Positions 1-6,755 of a DNA stretch of 9,452 nucleotides are shown in pieces. The notes beneath the pieces were generated by a model that saw nothing but the letters and a program-made list of their open reading frames with translations, was not told where the DNA came from and ran no database searches. This stretch comes from Altererythrobacter sp. (lineage in GTDB: Bacteria > Pseudomonadota > Alphaproteobacteria > Sphingomonadales > Sphingomonadaceae). The position numbers and the translations under genes are program-made. Numbering within the stretch: the stretch's first letter is position 1; each line of letters begins with the position of its first letter. The stretch lies in the NCBI GenBank assembly GCA_023299945.1, contig JALZVZ010000194.1, forward strand, positions 1 through 9,452, read 5' to 3'.

Positions 1-1566
1 GGCTATCCGGTGATGATGAAGGCCTCTGCTGGCGGCGGGGGCAAGGGCATGCGTCTGGCCTATAGCGAAAAGGACGTGCGCGAAGGGTTTGAGGCGACCA
101 AGCGCGAGGGTTTAAATAGCTTCGGCGATGACCGCGTTTTCATTGAGAAATTCATCCTCAATCCGCGCCATATTGAGATCCAAATCCTCGGTGATAAGCA
201 CGGCAATATCGTCTATCTGAATGAGCGTGAATGTTCGATCCAGCGGCGCCACCAAAAGGTTGTCGAAGAAGCGCCTTCGCCTTTTGTTACACCCAAAATG
301 CGCAAAGCCATGGGCGAGCAATGCGTCGCTTTATCCGCGGCCGTGGATTACCACAGCGCGGGCACAGTGGAATTGATTGTCAGCGGCGCTGATCCATCGG
401 GCGAAAGCTTTTACTTCCTCGAAATGAACACGCGTTTGCAGGTCGAGCATCCAGTGACAGAGGCGATCACAGGCGTTGATCTGGTCGAACAAATGATCCG
501 TGTGGCTGCCGGCGAAAAGCTAGAAATGACGCAAGACGACATTGGCATTGACGGTTGGTCGATTGAAAACCGCGTCTATGCCGAGGACCCCTATCGCGGT
601 TTCTTGCCCAGCACTGGCCGTTTGGTTGAATATAAACCGACACTAGAAGGCTGGACTGATGATGGTGCAGCAAACGGCCGGCGCGGTGTTGACGGTGTGC
701 GCGTAGATGATGGTGTTTACGAGGGCGGCGAGGTGTCGATGTTCTACGATCCGATGATCGCAAAACTGGTCACTTGGGCACCGACGCGAGACGAAGCAGC
801 GGACAAACAAATCGCTGCGCTCGACAATTTTCGTATCAAGGGGCTGGGGCATAATGTCGATTTCCTCAGCGCGATTATGCAGCACGAACGCTTTCGTTCT
901 GGCGAGCTGACAACGGGCTTTATCGCGGAGGAATATCCCGATGGCTTTACTGGTGCTGCCACTGATGATGCGCTGATGCAGCAATTGGCGGCGCTGTTTG
1001 CTGGCGCGGAATTTAGCACCCGCGTTCGGGCGCAGCAAATCTCTGGTCAAATGGCAGAAGTGCCCAATCCAACGTCCAATTGGGCGGTGAAAATTGGCGA
1101 TGCCACCCATAACGTTACCTTGGAAGAAGGCGGTGCTAGTGTTGATGGAACACACATCAATGGCACGTGGGATTGGCAGCCGGGCATGCACTCCGCGCAG
1201 GTTACAGGCGACAATGCCATGGGCGTTCAGGTGGAACGCAAGGGTGTTCGCTGGGTAATCACGACCCGCGGTGCCAGCCACGAAGCGTTGGTTCTTCCCG
1301 CTGATGTCGCGCCATTGGCCGAGCACATGATTGAGAAGATCCCGCCGGATCTGTCAAAGTTTCTGATCTGCCCAATGCCGGGTCTGCTTGTAAAACTGCA
1401 TGTGGCCGAGGGTGAGGAAGTCCAACCCGGACAACCATTGGCCACGGTTGAAGCGATGAAGATGGAGAACATTCTTCGCGCTGAAAAAGAGGGCAAAATC
1501 GCGGTCATCAATGCGGCCGAAGGCGAAAGCTTGGCGGTGGATGCGGTGATCTTGGAATTGGAATAG
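1..1566 (+). CDS. pccA: Propionyl-CoA carboxylase alpha subunit (biotin carboxylase + biotin carrier), 5' end missing
   Basis: The reading frame is open from base 1, so the start lies outside the window; 521 residues remain of a family usually about 660-680 aa. The protein carboxylates its own biotin with ATP and bicarbonate, then passes the carboxyl group to the beta subunit, which makes methylmalonyl-CoA from propionyl-CoA in the cytoplasm. Visible in order: the ATP-grasp glycine loop AGGGGKGM (window residues 10-17), ERECSIQRRHQK, the catalytic stretch EMNTRLQVEHPVTEA, the biotin-carboxylase C-terminal region (SIENRVYAEDP), a BT-type linker domain, and a C-terminal biotinyl domain with EAMKMEN, whose biotinylated lysine is codon 1459-1461, 34 residues from the end. 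The stretch DLSKFLICPMPGLLV before the biotinyl domain is typical of bacterial PccA. Methylcrotonyl-CoA or a broader acyl-CoA specificity cannot be fully excluded, because the beta-subunit gene is not in view. Family is certain; substrate is likely. Confidence 0.93.
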   Translation, partial: GYPVMMKASAGGGGKGMRLAYSEKDVREGFEATKREGLNSFGDDRVFIEKFILNPRHIEIQILGDKHGNIVYLNERECSIQRRHQKVVEEAPSPFVTPKMRKAMGEQCVALSAAVDYHSAGTVELIVSGADPSGESFYFLEMNTRLQVEHPVTEAITGVDLVEQMIRVAAGEKLEMTQDDIGIDGWSIENRVYAEDPYRGFLPSTGRLVEYKPTLEGWTDDGAANGRRGVDGVRVDDGVYEGGEVSMFYDPMIAKLVTWAPTRDEAADKQIAALDNFRIKGLGHNVDFLSAIMQHERFRSGELTTGFIAEEYPDGFTGAATDDALMQQLAALFAGAEFSTRVRAQQISGQMAEVPNPTSNWAVKIGDATHNVTLEEGGASVDGTHINGTWDWQPGMHSAQVTGDNAMGVQVERKGVRWVITTRGASHEALVLPADVAPLAEHMIEKIPPDLSKFLICPMPGLLVKLHVAEGEEVQPGQPLATVEAMKMENILRAEKEGKIAVINAAEGESLAVDAVILELE

Positions 1567-1580
1567 AACCTATTCTCGCT

Positions 1581-1610
1581 TTGCTTCCCATCACTGAACC
1601 CGGCTAGAAT
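1581..1610 (+). promoter_or_regulatory. Possible promoter for csaA
   Basis: In the 76-bp gap after pccA, TTGCTT (1581-1586) lies 18 nt ahead of TAGAAT (1605-1610), a good -10 match with only a partial -35. Transcription would start near base 1617 and leave a leader of about 26 nt before the csaA start. No hairpin with a T-run ends pccA here, so read-through from pccA is also possible. This is a by-eye consensus match only. Confidence 0.35.
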
Positions 1611-1642
1611 GTCACTCGCCTGCGAAATTTTGGAAACATGCC

Positions 1643-2014
1643 ATGCATATGAACCATGCGCCCGATGCAGAGGCAGCCGATGAGGCCGGTTTTGATGACT
1701 TTCTGAAGATTGATATTCGTTTGGGGACGATTGTCTCAGCGGAACAATTTCCAGAGGCGCGCAACCCCTCATACCAATTGGTAATAGATTTTGGGGCCGC
1801 GATCGGCCTTAAGAAAAGTTGCGCTCAAATCGTGGTCAATTATCCGCTTGATGAACTGATCGGCAGACAAATTGCTGCAGTTGTCAATTTCCCGCCGCGT
1901 CAGATTGGGCCTGCCATGTCAGAAGTGCTGACATTGGGTTTTGCCGATGAAGAAGGTGAGGTTGTGCTGTTCGCACCGGATGTGAAGGTCCCCGATGGTT
2001 CTCGGCTCTTCTAA
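1643..2014 (+). CDS. csaA: CsaA-type tRNA-binding domain protein
   Basis: A 123-aa protein consisting almost entirely of one tRNA-binding OB-fold domain (residues about 19-123), the fold also found at the C-terminus of methionyl-tRNA synthetase and in phenylalanyl-tRNA synthetase beta. Strong family signatures are FLKIDIRLGTIVSAEQFPEA, the IGLKKSCAQI segment, IGRQIAAVVNFPPRQIGP, MSEVLTLGF and the terminal PDGSRLF. CsaA proteins are homodimeric; in Bacillus subtilis CsaA has been described as an export-related chaperone, and the fold binds tRNA, so the cellular role is not settled. The first ATG (1643) is preferred because GGAA at 1632-1635 sits 7 nt upstream; ATG 1649, two codons later, is an alternative. 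The 18 or so acidic N-terminal residues precede the usual domain start. The gene runs toward aroB, with 30 bp between the stop codons. Confidence 0.92.
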   Translation: MHMNHAPDAEAADEAGFDDFLKIDIRLGTIVSAEQFPEARNPSYQLVIDFGAAIGLKKSCAQIVVNYPLDELIGRQIAAVVNFPPRQIGPAMSEVLTLGFADEEGEVVLFAPDVKVPDGSRLF

Positions 2015-2026
2015 TATTGGTGCAAA

Positions 2027-2041
2027 TGCTTGCGGGAAGCA
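2027..2041. terminator. Small hairpin between convergent csaA and aroB
   Basis: TGCTT (2027-2031) and AAGCA (2037-2041) pair around the 5-nt loop GCGGG, in the 30-bp gap between the converging csaA and aroB stop codons. Its position suits a bidirectional terminator, but the stem is short and neither side carries a clear T-run. Listed as a weak candidate only. Confidence 0.2.
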
Positions 2042-2044
2042 GGC

Positions 2045-3145
2045 TTAAAATTGCTCATCCAGAAACGCGGCAATATCTGACAATTCCACATCGCGGGCGA
2101 GATAGGCCTCGCCCAATCCGCGCAGCAGGATGAAGGGCAATGTTCCTGCGTCCATTTTCTTATCATGCACCATGTGATCGGCGAGCGTCTGACCGCCGCA
2201 GGTAAGGTCCAAATCAGTCACTTCGGTAGGCAGTCCAGCGGAATGAATGGCGCGGGTAATCCGTTCCGCCACTTCGCTGCTAATTTCACCGCGCCGCGCA
2301 GAATATCGGGCTGCCAGAACCATGCCGATGGCAACGCCCTCTCCGTGCAAAAGCGCGTCTGAAAAGCCGGTTTCTGCCTCCAATGCATGGCCGAAAGTGT
2401 GACCTAGATTGAGCAGAGCGCGCGTGCCGGAAAGCTCGCGCTCATCCTCGGCCACGATGCGCGCTTTGGCTGCGACAGAATTGGCGACGGCCATTTCCAA
2501 AACCTCTGGATCACGCGCAATGACGCGCGGGCCCATTGCTTCCAACCAAATGAAGAACTCAGCATCGCCCAAAATACCGTATTTGATTACCTCAGCATAG
2601 CCTGCGCGCATTTCGCGCGGTGGCAGCGTCTCCAAGCAATCCAGATCAGCCAGCACTAGCGATGGTTGATGAAACGCGCCGATCAAATTCTTGCCAGCGC
2701 CCGTATTGATCGCGGTCTTGCCGCCGACTGAGCTATCCACTTGCGCTAGCAATGTGGTCGGGATTTGCACAAAGCCGCAGCCGCGTTTTAGCACTGCGCA
2801 AGCAAATCCGGTGAGATCGCCGACAACCCCGCCTCCAAGCGCCAGCACATGATCGCCGCGCTCTACGCCCTGCGCCAGCATCCAATCTGTCAAAGCCTCA
2901 AGCCCGCTCCAGCTTTTGGCGCCTTCGCCCGGCTCGACCACATGCCATACGGCGGTTTTGCCAGCCTTGGCCAAAGATGCTTCAACAGCGGCGCGCCAAT
3001 GCTGCGCCACGTTTTTGTCTGTAACAATCGGCACGATATCTTTGCGCAGAAAGTCAGCAGCTTCTTGGCCGCAGTTTTTTAGCAATCCGTTGCCAATGCG
3101 CACTTCATATTCGCGCCCAGACAAGGAGACAGGGATTACAGCCAT
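2045..3145 (-). CDS. aroB: 3-dehydroquinate synthase
   Basis: A 366-aa full-length enzyme of the shikimate pathway. It converts DAHP to 3-dehydroquinate using NAD+ and a divalent metal in the cytoplasm. The NAD-binding glycine segment LGGGVVGDLTGFACA is at residues 103-117, followed by the hallmark IPTTLLAQVDSSVGGKT (128-144) and GKNLIGAFHQP (151-161). Predicted metal ligands by family pattern are E185 (AGYAEVIKYG), H249 (NLGHTFGHALE) and H267 (LLHGEGVAIGM), with lysines K143, K152 and K188 at the substrate site. The ATG lies inside the 3' end of aroK (10-bp overlap) and has no strong ribosome-binding site, which suggests translation coupled to aroK. Nothing is missing or unusual compared with the family. 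Confidence 0.97.
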   Translation of the reverse strand: MAVIPVSLSGREYEVRIGNGLLKNCGQEAADFLRKDIVPIVTDKNVAQHWRAAVEASLAKAGKTAVWHVVEPGEGAKSWSGLEALTDWMLAQGVERGDHVLALGGGVVGDLTGFACAVLKRGCGFVQIPTTLLAQVDSSVGGKTAINTGAGKNLIGAFHQPSLVLADLDCLETLPPREMRAGYAEVIKYGILGDAEFFIWLEAMGPRVIARDPEVLEMAVANSVAAKARIVAEDERELSGTRALLNLGHTFGHALEAETGFSDALLHGEGVAIGMVLAARYSARRGEISSEVAERITRAIHSAGLPTEVTDLDLTCGGQTLADHMVHDKKMDAGTLPFILLRGLGEAYLARDVELSDIAAFLDEQF

Positions 3146-3714
3146 TGGTCGAGACTTTCTATAATACGCAGCGCAGTGTGTTCATGCGGGCCATCCATGC
3201 TTTCCACGCGGATTTGCGATTGGCTATAGAAGGGTTCGCGCGTCCTCGACAACTCGCTTAAAATTTCATGCGGATCGCCGGTTTTCAGTAAAGGCCGCGT
3301 GTTCTTGCGTGAGGTGCGCTCCACCAATGTTTCCACAGAGCAATCAATCCAAACTGCAATCGCTTGTTCAAGGATCAGCGCGCGGGTTTCATCGTCCACA
3401 AACGCTCCGCCGCCGGTCGCTATGACGCCTTGGGCCTCTTCGATAAGGCGCGCAATTACGCGGCGTTCACCGGCGCGGAAGTAATCTTCGCCGTGCGCCT
3501 CGAAGATTTCTGCAATGCTGCGCTGGGCGGCTTCTTCTATGGCTGCATCTGAATCTATAAAATCGCGCCCCAGCAGCGAGGCCAGCTTGCGGCCAACCGT
3601 TGTTTTACCGACTCCCATCAGGCCAACCAGCACGATAGGTTTGCGCGCGCGGTTCAAACGCTCCGCAATTTTTGCGATTTCAGTGGAACTCAAGGAGGGT
3701 GCAGTTTGTGCCAT
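3136..3714 (-). CDS. aroK: Shikimate kinase
   Basis: A 192-aa cytoplasmic P-loop kinase that phosphorylates the 3-hydroxyl of shikimate. The Walker A motif GLMGVGKT is at residues 31-38; D54 and D56 (DSD) are the usual Mg/shikimate acidic pair; R80 (YFRAGE) and the GGG at 101-103 (ATGGGAF) form the shikimate site; the lid segment is R136-L143 (RKNTRPLL), and R159 (RTREPFY) is the adenine/phosphate-side arginine. An N-terminal extension of about 25 residues before the core beta strand is common in alphaproteobacteria. It is the first gene of aroK-aroB and overlaps aroB by 10 bp. No Shine-Dalgarno sequence is visible upstream of the ATG; the leader may be very short (see the divergent promoter region). 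The symbol aroK rather than aroL follows from its pairing with aroB. Confidence 0.96.
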   Translation of the reverse strand: MAQTAPSLSSTEIAKIAERLNRARKPIVLVGLMGVGKTTVGRKLASLLGRDFIDSDAAIEEAAQRSIAEIFEAHGEDYFRAGERRVIARLIEEAQGVIATGGGAFVDDETRALILEQAIAVWIDCSVETLVERTSRKNTRPLLKTGDPHEILSELSRTREPFYSQSQIRVESMDGPHEHTALRIIESLDQWL

Positions 3715-3752
3715 TGCCGCTAAGCCTATAGATAGGGTAGGGCGCCATGCAA
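3706..3752. promoter_or_regulatory. Compact divergent promoter region between aroK and the membrane-protein gene
   Basis: Only 39 bp separate the aroK start codon (- strand) from the start at 3754 (+ strand). It holds the near-palindrome CCTATAGATAGG (3725-3736), with CTATAG at its core. Read on the - strand, TATAGG (3730-3725) lies 16 nt from TTGCAT (3752-3747) and would give an aroK transcript with almost no leader. Read on the + strand, TATAGA (3727-3732) lies 15 nt from TTGTGC (3706-3711) and would give a leader of about 15 nt. The -35 matches are poor and the assignment is inference; a regulator-binding palindrome is an alternative reading. Confidence 0.3.
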
Positions 3753-3753
3753 T

Positions 3754-3960
3754 ATGGATGTTGACGACAAACCAAACGAATCCCCGAACAATGCGGGGTC
3801 GCCGATGAAAAATAAGGGACGTGTTTTGACGCTGATGTTGCTTCTATTGTTGAGCATTGTGTTTCTCGCATGGTTTGATGCCGGTGAAGAGGCGCTGCAC
3901 ACGATTGTCCAACCTTTGCCCTCGCCTTTGTCTGAGGGCGCAGTAGGAGGCGCACAATGA
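3754..3960 (+). CDS. Small single-span membrane protein, function unknown
   Basis: A 68-aa protein I do not recognise. The N-terminal 17 residues are polar, rich in Asp, Asn and Pro; a basic patch (KNKGR, 19-23) precedes one hydrophobic helix at about residues 24-40; the remaining 28 residues are a Pro-containing tail. By the positive-inside rule the N-terminus is cytoplasmic and the tail periplasmic. The coding call rests on the well-formed membrane segment and on the ATGA overlap with the next gene, which places its own 3' end over that gene's strong ribosome-binding site. The start at 3754 has an AGGG 11 nt upstream; an alternative is ATG 3805, which would begin right at the basic patch (MKNKGR). 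The ATG at 3747 is out of frame and stops at once. It may anchor or assist the exported protein encoded next, but that is inferred from position only. Confidence 0.72.
   Translation: MDVDDKPNESPNNAGSPMKNKGRVLTLMLLLLLSIVFLAWFDAGEEALHTIVQPLPSPLSEGAVGGAQ
3945..3950 (+). promoter_or_regulatory. Strong ribosome-binding site for the 636-aa exported protein
   Basis: A full AGGAGG lies 6 nt ahead of the ATG at 3957, inside the last codons of the preceding small gene. It fixes the start of the long gene and suggests that gene is translated more strongly than its neighbours, which lack such a site. Confidence 0.8.
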
Positions 3961-5867
3961 AGCGCTGGGTAGCTTTGAGCGGTGCCGGATTGCTGGCATT
4001 GGGCGCAAGTTTTGCAGGGGCGCAGGAATCGCTTCTGCCCCCTGGTTTTGATGACCCAGCGCCTGCACCGGCTCCTGCGCCCGCACCAGCTCCTGCGCCA
4101 GCGCCTGCACAATCGCAACCGTCTGGCGGGCCGGGCAGCACGCCATCAGCATCTGTTTCGCGGCCCGTCGTCCAAGGCGCGCCTTCGGGCGGTTCATCGT
4201 CATCTTCATCATCGTCAAGCAATTCTCGGGGTTCTTCGAGCAGTTCTTCGTCGAGCAATACGGTTTCCGGACGTTTGCCTTCTCTGCGCGAATTGGAAGC
4301 CATGTCGGTTGACGAGCTTGACCAAATGCTCGGGCTCAAGCCGCGTTATGATATGCCGCCCGCAGCGCGCCGCTCGCTGGATGAAGTGGGCGTGATTTCC
4401 GTGGCCGAAGGCGGCGTCCCTGCGGCCTCGCTCACCAATCAACCTGCGTCTTTGGTAAAGGCTGCGCTGGAAGGCACCAAAGGGCGTTTCGTATCGCGTT
4501 GGGGTCATATAATGCTGCGTAAGGCATTGCTTAGCCGTATGGCTGCGCCCGATGGTATGAACCAGATCGAATTTACCGCAATGCGTGCCGCTTTGCTCAA
4601 CCGCATGGGCGAGCATCAAGCTGCACGTGCATTGGTGCAAGAAATTGACACCCGCAATTGGGATGATGCGCTGAATGATGCAGGCGTCGACGCCTATCTG
4701 GGTTCCGCGGATATTGTCGGGGCATGTCCCACGGTTAGGCTCGGTAAGAGTGAACGCGATGATGCGACATGGACTATGCTCAAATCGATCTGCCGCGCCT
4801 ATACTGGCGAGGTAAGCGGCGGGGTCCGCGAGTTGGACCGTGCGCTTGATAAAGAAGAAGCGCCCGCAATCGATCTGTTGCTGGCGCAGCGTTTCGCAGG
4901 GGCAGCGGGCCGCGGGCAGCAGGCGGTTAATGTTGAGTGGGAGGGCGTTGAAGAATTGACGCCTTGGCGGTTTGCTTTGGCCAATGCCGTGGGTCAGGAA
5001 ATTCCGGATAGCCTGATCGGTAATGCCGGTCCCTATTACCAACGCATATGGGCCACCGCTCCGATGGTTTCCTTAGGCTTGCGCGCAAGAGGTTCTACGC
5101 GGGCTGCGCGCGACGGTATTTTGTCGAGCCGCGCGATGGTCGATTTGTTCAGCCAAATTTATGCCGATGGTTCGGTTGAGGGCGGCGCAGCTGCACTTTC
5201 CCGCCAATTGCGCGAGGCTTTCGTAGCCAGCGATCCTGCTGAGCGCGTTACCGCGATGCGCACCTTGTGGAATGGCGAGAAGCCGGAGAGCAATGCAGGC
5301 GAATATGGCCGTTATGTCATGACGGCTTACGCCGCAGCGCGTATTCCGGCATCAGAGGCTCTGGCAGATGATGCAGTGCCGCTGATCGCATCCATGCTAA
5401 CCGCTGGCCTCGACCGTGATGCCGCAGCTTGGCAACCGGTGGTGGAAACTGGCGGCGATGCTTGGGCGATGATCGCACTGGGCACAGATAGCCCGCAATT
5501 GCCGATACCTGCTGGAGATATTGAAGATTTCTTTGGCAATGATGGCAGCGAGGCACAGCGCAAATCGCAGTTTCTGCTGGCCGGCTTGGCTGGCCTTGGC
5601 CGAGTGGCTCAGGCAGATATTGCGCCCCTGACCGAGGAATTGGAGCTTAATCTTGGCCGCCAAACCAAATGGAGCCGGAATATTTCGGCGGCGGCACAGT
5701 TCCGCAATGCGGGATTGGTTTCCATGTTGGCTGGTCTGGGGATGCAGGGTGATGATTGGTCGCAAATGACCCCGCTGCATCTCTATCACATCGTATCGGC
5801 GCTCAATCAGGTCGGCATGTCGGGCGAGGCGCGAATGATCGCAGCAGAGGCAATTGCGCGCAGCTAA
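3957..5867 (+). CDS. Exported helical protein of unknown function with Pro-Ala and Ser-rich linker
   Basis: A 636-aa protein with no enzyme motif I can name. Residues 1-22 form a classic Sec signal peptide (MKRW, hydrophobic core, then AGA before Q23), so it should be periplasmic or surface-exposed. Next comes a low-complexity linker: nine Pro-Ala dipeptides (34-51) and two serine runs (80-88 and 93-100). From about residue 105 to the end the sequence looks all-helical and Ala/Leu-rich, with short repeating helix-turn units that recall TPR-like or SEL1-like solenoids without a clear consensus. The part I checked has two cysteines, C257 (GACPTV) and C279 (SICRAYTGE), which could form a disulfide outside the cytoplasm. 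I recall alphaproteobacterial exported helical proteins with a similar cysteine pair and no assigned function; this is memory, not a search. The start is set by the AGGAGG at 3945. The stop overlaps the xerD start by one base (TAATG). The linker may span the envelope or peptidoglycan; that is inference. Confidence 0.85.
   Translation: MKRWVALSGAGLLALGASFAGAQESLLPPGFDDPAPAPAPAPAPAPAPAPAQSQPSGGPGSTPSASVSRPVVQGAPSGGSSSSSSSSSNSRGSSSSSSSSNTVSGRLPSLRELEAMSVDELDQMLGLKPRYDMPPAARRSLDEVGVISVAEGGVPAASLTNQPASLVKAALEGTKGRFVSRWGHIMLRKALLSRMAAPDGMNQIEFTAMRAALLNRMGEHQAARALVQEIDTRNWDDALNDAGVDAYLGSADIVGACPTVRLGKSERDDATWTMLKSICRAYTGEVSGGVRELDRALDKEEAPAIDLLLAQRFAGAAGRGQQAVNVEWEGVEELTPWRFALANAVGQEIPDSLIGNAGPYYQRIWATAPMVSLGLRARGSTRAARDGILSSRAMVDLFSQIYADGSVEGGAAALSRQLREAFVASDPAERVTAMRTLWNGEKPESNAGEYGRYVMTAYAAARIPASEALADDAVPLIASMLTAGLDRDAAAWQPVVETGGDAWAMIALGTDSPQLPIPAGDIEDFFGNDGSEAQRKSQFLLAGLAGLGRVAQADIAPLTEELELNLGRQTKWSRNISAAAQFRNAGLVSMLAGLGMQGDDWSQMTPLHLYHIVSALNQVGMSGEARMIAAEAIARS
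4056..4109 (+). repeat. Pro-Ala coding tandem repeat
   Basis: Nine consecutive Pro-Ala codon pairs form a degenerate 6-bp repeat (CCNGCN). They show an 18-bp higher-order near-repeat built around GCTCCTGCGCC. Such arrays can change length by slippage, in whole Pro-Ala units that keep the reading frame. It encodes an extended, stiff linker just after the mature N-terminus of the exported protein. Confidence 0.8.
4194..4256 (+). repeat. Serine-run coding low-complexity tract
   Basis: Two runs of serine (nine, then eight residues), separated by Asn-Ser-Arg-Gly, are encoded by mixed TCA/TCG/TCT/AGC codons. The codon mixing argues that selection keeps the serine content rather than a recent simple-sequence expansion. 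It probably forms a flexible, disordered spacer between the Pro-Ala linker and the helical part. Confidence 0.75.
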
Positions 5868-6745
5868 TGGCAGCCGCCGTAGAAGCGTTTTTGGACATGT
5901 TGGCCGCTGAACGCGGCGCAGCGGCAAATACGCTGTTGGCATATCGGCGTGATCTGGAGGGCGCGGAGGCTGCGATTGGTGATTTAGCGAGCGTAGACCG
6001 CGACGCAGTGGCGCGCCTTTCCGGCGTATGGGCTGATCTTGCCCCCGGGTCCGTCGCCCGCAAATCCTCGGCATTGCGGCAGTTTTTCGGATTTGCTGTT
6101 GATGAAGGGTGGCGCGGTGATGACCCATCGCCCAGCTTGCCTCGTCCAGCGACGAAACGTCCTTTGCCAAAAATTCTCAGCCATGGAGACATTGAAAAGC
6201 TGTTCGCACGGGCCGAGCTAGAGGCTGTAGCAGGCACACCCAGCGCAGTGCGGCAATTGGCGCTGCTGGAGATGCTCTATGGTTCCGGTCTGCGCGCAAC
6301 TGAACTTGTGTCGCTTCCCGTTGCTGCGGTCCCGCGTGATGCCCCATTTTTGACCGTTATGGGCAAGGGCGGTCAGGCCCGCATGGTCCCTGTCAGTGAC
6401 CGCGCAAGCGAGGCTTTGCAAAGCTGGCTGGAGCTGCGCCCAAACGATAGCAAATTCCTCTTCCCCTCGCACAAGACCCATTTAACCCGCGTGCGCCTGT
6501 TCCAATTGGTGAAAGCGCTGGCCGCCCGCGCGGACCTCGATCCTGCCCGCATCAGCCCGCATGTTTTGCGCCACGCCTTTGCGACCCATTTGTTGGAGGG
6601 CGGGGCGGATTTGCGCGTTCTGCAAACCCTGCTCGGTCATGCCGATATCGCCACCACCCAAATCTATACGCATGTCGATGCAGCGAGGCTGGTTGAGCTG
6701 GTAAACTTGCGCCATCCTCTTGCTCAAATCGCAACATCCGACTAG
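5867..6745 (+). CDS. xerD: Site-specific tyrosine recombinase XerD
   Basis: A 292-aa tyrosine recombinase that acts with XerC at dif to resolve chromosome dimers. Residues 1-90 form the N-terminal SAM-like DNA-binding domain (FLDMLAAERGAAANTLLAYRRDL, split here by the domain core). The catalytic domain carries the full set: R143 (GSGLRATEL), K167 (GKGGQARMVP), H232 and R235 (HVLRHAFATHLL), H258 (LLGHADI) and the nucleophile Y267 (TQIYTHV). The start at 5867 is chosen because it shares its A with the upstream TAA (TAATG), matches the normal XerD N-terminus and gives normal length; the frame is open further upstream only inside the preceding gene. No good ribosome-binding site is near, so reinitiation after the upstream gene is likely. 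XerD rather than XerC is favoured by the HVLRHAFATHLLEGGADLR segment and by accA directly downstream. Confidence 0.93.
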   Translation: MAAAVEAFLDMLAAERGAAANTLLAYRRDLEGAEAAIGDLASVDRDAVARLSGVWADLAPGSVARKSSALRQFFGFAVDEGWRGDDPSPSLPRPATKRPLPKILSHGDIEKLFARAELEAVAGTPSAVRQLALLEMLYGSGLRATELVSLPVAAVPRDAPFLTVMGKGGQARMVPVSDRASEALQSWLELRPNDSKFLFPSHKTHLTRVRLFQLVKALAARADLDPARISPHVLRHAFATHLLEGGADLRVLQTLLGHADIATTQIYTHVDAARLVELVNLRHPLAQIATSD

Positions 6746-6755
6746 CGCAAATATC

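Noticed and set aside
643..1326. - strand open frame of 227 codons inside pccA
   Set aside because: It lies entirely opposite a clearly recognised PccA coding region, and its translation shows no domain or signal.
3680..4339. Long - strand open frame of 219 codons opposite the Pro-Ala/Ser tract
   Set aside because: Its composition (Gly-Ala runs and Asp/Glu runs) is simply the antisense of the repeats, it overlaps the start of aroK and the divergent promoter, and it has no recognisable domain.
4215..5042. - strand open frame of 275 codons opposite the exported protein gene
   Set aside because: The + strand frame has a strong ribosome-binding site, signal peptide and coupled neighbours; the antisense translation is Arg/His-rich and unstructured, as expected for a shadow frame.
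5756..5866. Upstream in-frame extension of xerD
   Set aside because: It would overlap the preceding gene by more than 100 bases and add 37 residues not seen in XerD proteins; the TAATG start gives the normal N-terminus.
5867..6745. xerD as an integrase of a mobile element, or a dif site nearby
   Set aside because: The flanking genes are core metabolism, no attachment-site repeats or phage genes are visible, and the length and motifs are those of housekeeping XerD. I saw no dif-like 28-bp palindrome next to it.
6720..6755. Upstream in-frame ATG for accA
   Set aside because: It lies inside the xerD 3' end and adds 12 residues before the standard MTAYLEFEKP start.
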